A stretch of DNA of 64,000 nt, from positions 1-64,000 of the forward strand of contig CANRWW010000010.1 in assembly GCA_947643665.1 (NCBI GenBank), read 5' to 3'. Made by a program: the position numbers and the translations under genes. This DNA is from an uncultured Porphyromonadaceae bacterium. Its GTDB lineage: Bacteria; Bacteroidota; Bacteroidia; Bacteroidales; Muribaculaceae. The notes beneath the pieces were generated by a model. That model was not told where the DNA came from and ran no database searches. It saw only the letters and a program-made list of their open reading frames with translations. Below, one piece after another: positions 20,601 through 29,163 of the stretch (its first letter is position 1; each line of letters begins with the position of its first letter).

Positions 20601-21994
20601 TTGACAATCTCAATGTGGAGGATCTGGCTGGGATAGATCTTGAGATCACTGACATAACTGCACCTGCCCATGTAAGGACTGGCGAGGAATTTATTGTCTC
20701 TGTAAGCCTTGCCAACAATGGCTCTGAGGACGCTACCGGTTTCAGTGTGGAACTTTATGCCGACGATGTGCTATATGATGTCATTGACGATGAAATGATT
20801 GAATCTGCCGGTAAAGGTGCGGTTGAGTTTACAGTGGGCATGAGCGCTCTTGCCCATAAGCCTATCAGCTACAAAGCCGTTGTTTCACATCCTGACGATA
20901 CGGCACTTGACAACAATGTGTCTAATGTTTTGACTGTGGTTCCTGTAGTATCGCCAGTGCCTGCCCCGGAAAATCTTACGGCGGTGAAATCTGACGCTGG
21001 TGTGGCTCTTGACTGGACGTCTCCCGCCCTTTCTGCAGAACCGTCGGTTGCAGTAACCGATGATTTTGAAAGCACTGAGGCATGGAGCCACTTTGCAGAC
21101 GGTTGGGCAATGAGAGACCTTGACAGGGCTGCCGTATGCGGTTTCGGGGAAGTGGAAATCCCGGGAATTGAAGCTGGCAAAACCCTTGCTTCATTCTTCA
21201 TGTTCAGCGCCACAGGCATCTTCGAAGGCAATAAGCCTTTGGCTCCATATTCCGGGAAACAGTATCTGGCAGCATTCGCCCGTTTCGACAACGGCACTAC
21301 TGACGACTGGGCTATTTCACCCGAATTAAACGGAGAGGCACAGACTATCTCATTTTACGCTCGTAGCTACAGCGCAGATTATCCGGAGCATATCCAGGTG
21401 CTTTACTCTACAGGATCCCTTGAACCGGCAGACTTTGTTGCCACAGGTTTCAATGTTGATGCGGTGCCAGGCGTATGGACACGTTATGAAGCATCTCTGC
21501 CGCAGGGCGCACGTTACTTTGCGATACGTTCATGCGCTACAAACTCATTTATGTTGATGATTGATGACGTGACATATACTCCGCTCTCATCGCATGATCT
21601 TGAACTGTCAGGCTATAATGTTTACCGCGATAATGTATGTGTCACATCAGTTCCCGTGACCGCCACCAGCTATGTGGACAGTGTTGATGATCCTGATAAT
21701 CATACATGGGTTGTGACTGCCGTTTATGGCCAACGCGAGTCGAAAGGCTCCAATGCGGCCAAGGCTGGTACCTCCTCCATTGAAGGCGCCATGTCCGGTG
21801 ACATAGAGATCAAAGCGGTTGATGGCAAAATAATCGTCACAGGATGCGATGGAAAACCTGTAACGGTATCTTCAATTGATGGAAAACTTGTTTACAATGC
21901 TCCAGGACGTTCTCTCACAGAGATTCCTGTAAGCGGCGGCGTATATGTGGTAAAGGCTTCAGACAAGGTTTGTAAACTGATTGTCAGAGACTGA
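17662..21994 (+). pseudogene. Large secreted FN3/cleaved-adhesin-like protein with T9SS-like tail, split by a +1 frameshift (ORFs 17662-17952 and 17891-21994)
   Basis: First ORF has the signal peptide 'MAKFFTFLAAVFAAGISVPLMADE' and ends out of frame. Removing one C from CCCC (17924-17927) gives a continuous '...YYATRCNAQYGTIVYVDAYSMEDGSKL...'. Downstream: FN3-like repeats, choice-of-anchor J-like 'DDWLISPPLSLEGGKMYYATFKARS', tail 'GGVYVVKASDKVCKLIVRD'. Confidence 0.7.
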
Positions 21995-22018
21995 TATTAT
22001 ATACCTGAAATCAATGCA

Positions 22019-22054
22019 GGCGATGTGTCAAATTTTGACATATCGCCTTTTTTT
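22019..22054 (+). terminator. Rho-independent terminator after the FN3/adhesin gene
   Basis: ggcgatgtgtcaaa...tttgacatatcgcc stem (one G-T wobble) followed by TTTTTTT (22048-22054). Confidence 0.8.
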
Positions 22055-22306
22055 GTCCGGATGGCGGATGCTGTCAGTAATTGGCCTTTGGCTGCTTGGC
22101 TCTACCAATAATGATTAATATGGTAAGAGCGTGCTGATGAACCGCCAGATGTTCCTTCTTTGATAGGTCTGGTGTATCATATTACAAAAATGGTGCAAAA
22201 TAAACTATTTCTGTCCGCTAAAACCGGAAAATGACAATATGCTTTTTTCGGTATCTCCTTTTAATGTCAGAATGATGGTTCTTATATGAGATTTTTCCCT
22301 TGAGTT

Positions 22307-22653
22307 GCCGGAGGTGGCGTGCCAAATGTAAGCCTCGCATCAAGCGGCAAATGAGGCCATCAGGCCGAAATTTGCCGCGATGGTGTGGGGTAACCGGATG
22401 TAACAATCCGTTCGGGTGTCGAAGATGTCCGTCAAATCCGGAGCATAAAACATGTATTTTGTTGAAGGTTGTCATATATCAGTCACAAACCTGGCGCTTG
22501 CAATTGAATTATCTTTCTGCGGGATTGTTCCCGCCTCTCCGAGGCGCATATATAGGGAAACGATCTCCATACCCCATATCTAGCGGTGTGTTCGTCCTTG
22601 CATCCTCACATGCCGCTAGATATGGGGCTTACATTTGGCACGCCACCTCCGGC
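22307..22653. repeat. Perfect 28-bp inverted repeat bounding a 347-bp non-coding structured segment
   Basis: gccggaggtggcgtgccaaatgtaagcc (22307-22334) is the exact reverse complement of 22626-22653. Internal hairpins: 22344-22352/22370-22378, 22519-22524/22529-22534, and a perfect 15-bp stem 22572-22586/22613-22627. Confidence 0.75.
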
Positions 22654-22802
22654 GGATTGCGGGGAAAATATTGTCTTGTGATCTGCGCAGGTTGATTATC
22701 TTGTTGACGGACAAGCCTATCTTGCCAAAACTTGCCCCAATAGATTGCGTGTCAGCAGACTATTTATGATTCGAAATTTTTTTATCGGACAGCAATAAAA
22801 AT

Positions 22803-22838
22803 AAACCAGCCAGTCAGACGCGTCTGACTGGCTGGTTT
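22803..22838. terminator. 36-bp perfect palindrome, terminator-like
   Basis: aaaccagccagtcagacgcgtctgactggctggttt followed by ttattt; strong stem plus T-rich tail on the + strand. Confidence 0.65.
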
Positions 22839-22896
22839 TTATTTCCTCCGGATATATTATTTAAATAAAAAAGGAGAGAGAGGTCGAGAGGAAATT

Positions 22897-23013
22897 ATGG
22901 AAGTAAAGTCAACTAAGATTGGACATCAAAAATGCGCAATCTATATTCGCAGTGAAAAGGTTGATTGTTTTTCCATTGCAAAGATATTGATTGTAAGTAC
23001 ATCAAGCAAATAA
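22897..23013 (+). CDS. Possible 38-aa small ORF
   Basis: ATG...TAA translating MEVKSTKIGHQKCAIYIRSEKVDCFSIAKILIVSTSSK; purine-rich stretch upstream (gagaggaaatt). No family recognised. Confidence 0.2.
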   Translation: MEVKSTKIGHQKCAIYIRSEKVDCFSIAKILIVSTSSK

Positions 23014-23149
23014 TTCGACAAAAAGTTTGCTAATATAGCATAATAGCTGATAAATTAACAATATTTTGGTGAAGATGTGTTTCCAATAAAATCAAAGCCT
23101 GGTTTTATGGCGGCATTTTTAACTCATGACATCATTGGGATAAATTCAT

Positions 23150-23157
23150 TAACTTTG
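23150..23157 (+). promoter_or_regulatory. Putative -7 box (TAACTTTG) for the RecQ/UvrD fusion gene
   Basis: TAACTTTG 29 nt upstream of the ATG at 23186; -33 element not convincing. Confidence 0.35.
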
Positions 23158-23185
23158 CGCACACGGCGTCAATAATAGAAATGTC

Positions 23186-26100
23186 ATGTCAATATGGGAT
23201 AGATTCATAAGAGGCGGGAAGATCGGCAACAGGAACAGTGTTGCCGGTACAGAGACTGCTGTGCGTACATACAATCCCTCATGTTATGCAATCGTTGATG
23301 TGGAGGTTGGGTTGAGGAATGGAAGGATACATGACGTGGGGGCTATAAGGCATGATGGTGCCATATATCATAATGCCTCAAAGGATGGTTTCTTGCAATT
23401 TATTGATGGGGTGGACTATCTGTGTGGCCACAATATCGTTTCCCATGATGCCGGATATCTTTTTCCTGACGGTCAATGTCGTTGGAAGCTGGTTGATACG
23501 CTTCCGATCTCCCCATTGCTGTTTCCGGAACGTCCCTATCACCGTCTTCTTAAGGATGACAAGCTCGTAAGCGACCAGATTAACAATCCCGTGAACGATT
23601 GTGAAAAGGCAAAGGACCTGTTGTTTGATGAAATTGCCCGTTGGAATTTCCTGCCAGAGGAAAAACGGGTAATCTTCACATCATTGCTTAAAGGTCGGAA
23701 AGAATTTGATGGTTTCCTGAGCATGGTGGGTGCCAGGAGTACAGATGAGGACATTGCGAGATTGATCAAACAACTTTACGCAAGAAAGATCTGCCAACAT
23801 GCGGATGTAAGTATGCTGATTGAACGTAATCCGTTGGAACTGGCATATGCGTTGGCTCTTGTTGATACGGTTGATCATCGTTCTGTTACTCCGGGATGGG
23901 TGCTGCACAATTATCCACAGGTTGAGAATGTGGTGGATATGTTACGTCACACATGTTGTCATGATGTGTGCGGATATTGTGGTTCCAAGCTGGATGTGCG
24001 GCGTGGACTGAAGTTCTTTTTTGACTATGAACACTTTCGCACATATGACGGTGAACCGTTTCAGGAACGGGCGGTAAAGGCTGCCGTTGCTGGCAGATCG
24101 TTGCTGGCGATATTCCCTACCGGTGGAGGCAAGTCGCTTACTTTCCAGTTGCCGGCATTGATGGCTGGAGATGCGGTGCATGGACTTACGGTAGTGATCT
24201 CGCCATTACAGTCGCTTATGAAGGACCAGGTTGACAATCTGGCGGCAAGGGGCATTACCGATGCGGTGACTATCAATGGATTGCTTGATCCACTTACAAG
24301 AGCCGAGGCTATACAAAGGGTGCATGACGGCGATGCGTCGTTGCTGTATATCTCTCCCGAGATGCTCCGTTCAAGAACCATAGAAAAGATATTGGCTTCG
24401 CGTAATGTGGTAAGGTTTGTGATAGATGAGGCACATTGTTTTTCTTCATGGGGACAGGATTTCAGGGTTGACTATCTTTACATTGGCAAGTTTATCAAGA
24501 AATACCAGAATATCAAAGAGCGTTCCAAGCCGATACCGGTGTCATGCTTTACTGCTACGGCAAAACAGAAGGTAATACAAGATATATGCGACTATTTCAA
24601 GCAGACGTTGGGACTGGAACTGGAGTTGTTTGCATCATCAGCTTCAAGGACAAACCTTCATTATTCGGTCATACATGTTGAAGACGATGATGACAAATAT
24701 TTTAAACTCAGAGGTCTTGTTGCAGAATCAGCCTGCCCGGCAATAGTGTATGTTTCGCGCACCAAGCGCACTAAGGAACTTGCGGCGAGGCTGAGCCGCG
24801 ACGGTTACGAGGCGCTTCCTTTCAATGGAAAAATGGAGGCGGACGAGAAGATCGCCAATCAGGAGGCATTCATGGATGACCGGGTGCGAATTATAGTGGC
24901 AACGTCGGCCTTTGGAATGGGGGTAGATAAAAAGGATGTCGGATTGGTAGTGCACTACGATATATCCGATTCGCTTGAGAATTATGTGCAGGAGGCCGGC
25001 AGGGCGGGGCGTGATCCGCATCTTGATGCAAGATGCTATGTGCTTTATGGCGACAATGATTTGGACAAGCATTTCATACTGCTTAATCAGACAAAATTAA
25101 GCATTAGCGAGATACAACAGGTATGGAAAGCTGTAAAGGGTCTTACCCGGCAACGTATGAAAGTTAGCTGCTCCGCATTGGAAATCGCCAGGCAGGCCGG
25201 ATGGGATGATACTGTACCGGACATAGAGACACGCGTGCGCACTGCATTGGCAGCGTTGGAACAAAGTGGCTATTTGACACGAGGAAACAATGTGCCCCAT
25301 GTCTATGCCACGGGTATCACAGTCAAGAACCTTGATGAGGCGAGGACGCGCATATCCGATTCCCTACTTTTTGACAGTGACGAGACCGAAAAGGCTGTGC
25401 GGATAATAAGAAAACTCATTTCACAGAAATATATATCCAGGGCACAGGATTCGGAGGCTGAATCGCGGATTGATTATCTTGCCGATACTTTGGGCTTGAA
25501 AAGGGAGGAAATAGTCTCTGTGGTGCAGCGCATGCGGCAGGAAGGGATTTTGGCCGACAGTAAGGACATATCGGCTTATCTGCTTGATTCAGGAGCTTCT
25601 GAAAGGAAATCACGTATACTCCTTGAGCGTTTTGCCAAACTGGAGCAGTATCTGTTGGAGCACATCAGTGATGGGCAGTTGACAATATCCTACAAACAGC
25701 TAAATGAAAATGCCGTAAGCGACGGCATCGCGTCATCCAAGGAAAAGGATATACGCACGTTATTGTACTTCTTGACAGTCAAGAGATATACCCGCAAGAG
25801 GAATGACGGGACACAGAATATACAAATCAACTGTCTGGCAGATCTCCAATCAACCCTGAGGCGTTTTGAAAGGCGATTGGAAATATGCCGTTTCACAGTG
25901 GAATGGTTATATGCCCTTGCCGGAGACCCTGAATGCATGCTTCACGAAAATGGGGCGATACAATTTTCAGTAGTGGAATTGTTGAATGACATTAAATCCG
26001 ATCGGCGTTTCCTTTTCAGTGCCGTTGATGAGATACATCTGGAGGATGTGGAAGAATCGTTGTTGTATCTATCCCGGATTGGCGCCCTGAAGCTGGAGGG

Positions 26101-28078
26101 AGGTTTTCTTGTCCTTTATAATGCGATGGAGATAGAGCGGAAAAAGGACAACAAGTCAAGATATAAACTTGATGATTATAGGATGCTTGACGAATTTTAC
26201 AAGCATAAGATACAGCAAGTGCATGTAGTGGGTGAATATGCCAATCTGATGGTGAAGGATTATGAGGCTGCCTTGCAATATGTTCGCGATTATTTCCAGA
26301 TGGATTACAGGAAATTCGTTGCCAGATATTTTCAGGGAGGACGGGCAAATGAGATACAGCGTAATCTGACGCCGCAGAGGTATGATCTGATTTTCGGATG
26401 CCTTTCGCAGAGGCAGATGGAAATTATTTCCGACAAGGTGTCACGATGTATCGTGGTCGCTGCCGGTCCCGGCAGTGGTAAGACCCGTGTATTGGTTCAT
26501 AAACTCGCATCGTTGCTTATGCTTGAGGATGTCAAACATGAGCAACTGCTCATGCTTACCTTTTCGCGGGCGGCTGCTACGGAGTTCAAGCAGCGGCTGA
26601 TGGGGCTGATAGGCAATGCGGCTCATTTTGTCGAGATAAAGACGTTCCATTCGTATTGCTTTGATCTTCTTGGCAGGATTGGTAATCTTGAGGATGCTGC
26701 AAGTGTCGTTGCGGATGCTGCAAGAATGATAGAGCAGGGTGAAGTTGAGCCGAACCGTATTGCCAAGACTGTACTTGTCATAGATGAGGCGCAGGATATG
26801 GGGAGTGGGGAATATGCGCTTGTGAAAGCATTGATGACAGCTAATGAGGAGATGCGTGTTATTGCTGTTGGCGATGATGACCAGAATATTTATGAATTCC
26901 GGGGATCTGATTCAGGATACCTCTACCTTTTGCGGAAGCAACGTAATGGTTCTTTCATTGAAATGACGGAGAATTACCGTAGTGCGCGCCACATAGTTGA
27001 TTTTGCAAATGGATTTGCCACCGGGATCGGCAATAGGATGAAAAGCCTGCCGATTGTCTCCATGAGAGAGAATGAAGGAAGGGTTGAAGTGATCCGTCAC
27101 CGGTCTGGAGAAATGTACAGGCCTATTGTTGACGAATTGGTCATGAGAAGGAATGAGGGTACGTCGTGTGTGCTCACCCAGACTAACGATGAAGCTGTCA
27201 TACTCACGGCTTTGCTGCGGAGAAACAGATTGGATTGCCGGTTGATACAGTCGTTGGATGGGTTCAGTTTTTGGAAGGTGGCGGAAGTAAGGTATTTTCT
27301 GAAGCATCTGGAGAAACGGTGTACGGCTCCTGTCATTGCTGATGAACTTTGGGAAGATGCCAAACGGATGACATCGGAAAAATACCGCACGAGCCGGATC
27401 CTTCCGTTGGTAATGCGTTGTGTGGAGATGTTTGAACAGACAACGAGGGCTAAGTATCTTGGTGATTTCAAAGAGTTCCTATTTGAGTCGTCTGTGGAGG
27501 ACTTCTGCGATATTTCAGGGGATGGTATTGTGGTCTCTACCATTCACAAGGCCAAAGGACGCGAATTTGACAATGTGTATATGCTTGTTTCGGCAGACCG
27601 TCCAATGGATGACAGTCTGAGGCGCCGGTATTACGTAGGGATGACCCGTGCCAGGAATTTTCTGTCGGTGCATACAAATGCCGGTTTCTTCAGTCATTTG
27701 AATGCTGATGCATGCATTCAGGATGACAACGAGTATCCTATGCCTGAGGAGGTGGTGTTGCAGTTATCCCATAAGGATGTGAATCTCGGATTCTTTGAGA
27801 AGAGGAAGCGTGAGATTCTTGAAATGAGAAGTGGCGACATGTTGTCATATAGGGATTATATGCTGCATAGTGCCACCACAGGGTTGCCGGTTGCGAAGTT
27901 GTCTGCTAAAATGCAGAAGACGTTATCGGAATGGGAGGGGCGGGGATATCGGGTGCAATCCGCCGAAGTTCGCTTTGTTGTGGCATGGAAACCGAAAGAG
28001 GCGCCTAAAGGCGCCTCTGAGTCGGCAGTGCTGTTGGCGGATATGACTTTGAGGTTGGCAGATTCCGTCTTATCTTGA
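23186..28078 (+). CDS. Multidomain helicase: DEDD exonuclease-like N-terminus + RecQ-type SF2 helicase + UvrD/Rep-type SF1 helicase
   Basis: Exo-like 'CYAIVDVEVGLRNGRIHDVGAI' (D-x-E), 'LCGHNIVSHDAGYL', 'NNPVNDCEKAKDLLFDEI'; RecQ 'FPTGGGKSLTFQLPALM', 'FVIDEAHCFSSWGQDFR', 'CFTATAKQKV', 'VQEAGRAGRD'; UvrD 'VVAAGPGSGKTRVLVHKLASLL', 'LVIDEAQDMG', 'AVGDDDQNIYEFRGSD', 'STIHKAKGREFDNVYML', 'RRRYYVGMTRARNFL'. Confidence 0.93.
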   Translation: MSIWDRFIRGGKIGNRNSVAGTETAVRTYNPSCYAIVDVEVGLRNGRIHDVGAIRHDGAIYHNASKDGFLQFIDGVDYLCGHNIVSHDAGYLFPDGQCRWKLVDTLPISPLLFPERPYHRLLKDDKLVSDQINNPVNDCEKAKDLLFDEIARWNFLPEEKRVIFTSLLKGRKEFDGFLSMVGARSTDEDIARLIKQLYARKICQHADVSMLIERNPLELAYALALVDTVDHRSVTPGWVLHNYPQVENVVDMLRHTCCHDVCGYCGSKLDVRRGLKFFFDYEHFRTYDGEPFQERAVKAAVAGRSLLAIFPTGGGKSLTFQLPALMAGDAVHGLTVVISPLQSLMKDQVDNLAARGITDAVTINGLLDPLTRAEAIQRVHDGDASLLYISPEMLRSRTIEKILASRNVVRFVIDEAHCFSSWGQDFRVDYLYIGKFIKKYQNIKERSKPIPVSCFTATAKQKVIQDICDYFKQTLGLELELFASSASRTNLHYSVIHVEDDDDKYFKLRGLVAESACPAIVYVSRTKRTKELAARLSRDGYEALPFNGKMEADEKIANQEAFMDDRVRIIVATSAFGMGVDKKDVGLVVHYDISDSLENYVQEAGRAGRDPHLDARCYVLYGDNDLDKHFILLNQTKLSISEIQQVWKAVKGLTRQRMKVSCSALEIARQAGWDDTVPDIETRVRTALAALEQSGYLTRGNNVPHVYATGITVKNLDEARTRISDSLLFDSDETEKAVRIIRKLISQKYISRAQDSEAESRIDYLADTLGLKREEIVSVVQRMRQEGILADSKDISAYLLDSGASERKSRILLERFAKLEQYLLEHISDGQLTISYKQLNENAVSDGIASSKEKDIRTLLYFLTVKRYTRKRNDGTQNIQINCLADLQSTLRRFERRLEICRFTVEWLYALAGDPECMLHENGAIQFSVVELLNDIKSDRRFLFSAVDEIHLEDVEESLLYLSRIGALKLEGGFLVLYNAMEIERKKDNKSRYKLDDYRMLDEFYKHKIQQVHVVGEYANLMVKDYEAALQYVRDYFQMDYRKFVARYFQGGRANEIQRNLTPQRYDLIFGCLSQRQMEIISDKVSRCIVVAAGPGSGKTRVLVHKLASLLMLEDVKHEQLLMLTFSRAAATEFKQRLMGLIGNAAHFVEIKTFHSYCFDLLGRIGNLEDAASVVADAARMIEQGEVEPNRIAKTVLVIDEAQDMGSGEYALVKALMTANEEMRVIAVGDDDQNIYEFRGSDSGYLYLLRKQRNGSFIEMTENYRSARHIVDFANGFATGIGNRMKSLPIVSMRENEGRVEVIRHRSGEMYRPIVDELVMRRNEGTSCVLTQTNDEAVILTALLRRNRLDCRLIQSLDGFSFWKVAEVRYFLKHLEKRCTAPVIADELWEDAKRMTSEKYRTSRILPLVMRCVEMFEQTTRAKYLGDFKEFLFESSVEDFCDISGDGIVVSTIHKAKGREFDNVYMLVSADRPMDDSLRRRYYVGMTRARNFLSVHTNAGFFSHLNADACIQDDNEYPMPEEVVLQLSHKDVNLGFFEKRKREILEMRSGDMLSYRDYMLHSATTGLPVAKLSAKMQKTLSEWEGRGYRVQSAEVRFVVAWKPKEAPKGASESAVLLADMTLRLADSVLS

Positions 28079-28345
28079 ACGGAAGTGGTCGTTGTATATC
28101 TTTATGCCGAAGACGATAGCCGAGCACGTGGTGGTGATGAGGTTGGTTACCACCAGTGGCCAGTTTATAGGGTCGCTTACCAGTCCCTGGGCTACGAAAA
28201 ACGCTCCTCCTAGGCCCATCAACAGGAATGTAGGCACAGCGATACCGTCTGTATCGCGGGTGCGGATGGTGTATATTGCTTGTGGCATATAGCCGAATAC
28301 CATGCATATGGCGGCTATATATCCGAAAATATTGAACAGATCCAT
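28070..28345 (-). CDS. SemiSWEET-like (PQ-loop/MtN3) small membrane transporter
   Basis: 91 aa, about 3 TM: 'FGYIAAICMVFGYMPQAIYTIRTRDTDGIAVPTFLLMGLGGAFFVAQGLVSDPINWPLVVTNLITTTCSAIVFGIKI'. Confidence 0.8.
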   Translation of the reverse strand: MDLFNIFGYIAAICMVFGYMPQAIYTIRTRDTDGIAVPTFLLMGLGGAFFVAQGLVSDPINWPLVVTNLITTTCSAIVFGIKIYNDHFRSR

Positions 28346-28347
28346 AG

Positions 28348-29163
28348 TTATTTCAGAGTTTGATTGTCTGCCGCATCTGGCAAGAGGCCGAAAAGGGCAT
28401 AGTCGTAATATACGGGGTCGTGGGGTCGTAGGGTGCGCAGTGTAGCGGTAAGCAGTTCCACTGAGCGGCGGTCGTTGGCGTTGCGGTTTAACAGGCCGAG
28501 TGAGCGGGCGGTATCTCCTACATGCACGTCAAGGGGGATGTAGAGTTGCGCGGGGGTGATCACGCCTTTCCATATTCCCATATCCACAATGCCGTCGTCG
28601 CGCACAAGCCATCGGAGAGCCATGTTGATGCGTTTGAGAGCTGTCGTAGCTAGATTCTGGGGGAGGCAACGGGAATTTGCCACACCGTCGTTGGCGGCGG
28701 TAAGTTCGCGGTTCATCCCGTCTACAAGGCGCCATGCCGGGGCTTCGTGGTCGGCGATATGTTCATGTCGTGCGAAATCAGCCAGCGAACCATGGTGCTC
28801 GAATATTTTCCGTAGTCCGCGCAGGTAGTGCCGCAGGTCGCGTGCGAAGAATGTGCGGTGTATGTTGCCGTCGGGCAATTCCTCGTATCCGCGGTCCATT
28901 ACGTAGTTGTATGGATCGTAGTCCATTATTCGGAGCATTTTTTCGCAGTTCGAGCATATCATCTTACGGTTCCCCCAGGCTACGGTGGCGCTTAAAAGCG
29001 CCACCGTCTCTATGTCCTGCTGGCGGCTGAAGCGTCGTGGAAACTGTACGGGATCAGCCGGTATGAATTCCAATGAATTCACACGCATGGCCTCCCGGTC
29101 AAGCCATTCTCGCAGGTCTGCAGGCACTTCTGCCGGTAAAAAGGGTTTGGTTTTATTTGTCAT
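28348..29163 (-). CDS. TIGR02757 family protein (DUF2400)
   Basis: 'IPADPVQFPRRFSRQQDIETVALLSATVAWGNRKMI', 'RINMALRWLVRDDGIVDMGIWKGVITPAQLYIPLDVHVGDTARSLGLLNRNANDRRSVELLTATLR'; ATG at 29163. Confidence 0.85.
   Translation of the reverse strand: MTNKTKPFLPAEVPADLREWLDREAMRVNSLEFIPADPVQFPRRFSRQQDIETVALLSATVAWGNRKMICSNCEKMLRIMDYDPYNYVMDRGYEELPDGNIHRTFFARDLRHYLRGLRKIFEHHGSLADFARHEHIADHEAPAWRLVDGMNRELTAANDGVANSRCLPQNLATTALKRINMALRWLVRDDGIVDMGIWKGVITPAQLYIPLDVHVGDTARSLGLLNRNANDRRSVELLTATLRTLRPHDPVYYDYALFGLLPDAADNQTLK

Noticed and set aside
22300-22695. 131-aa ORF overlapping the inverted-repeat element
   Set aside because: Its codons are made largely of the inverted repeat and hairpins; no protein-like features, so treated as non-coding.
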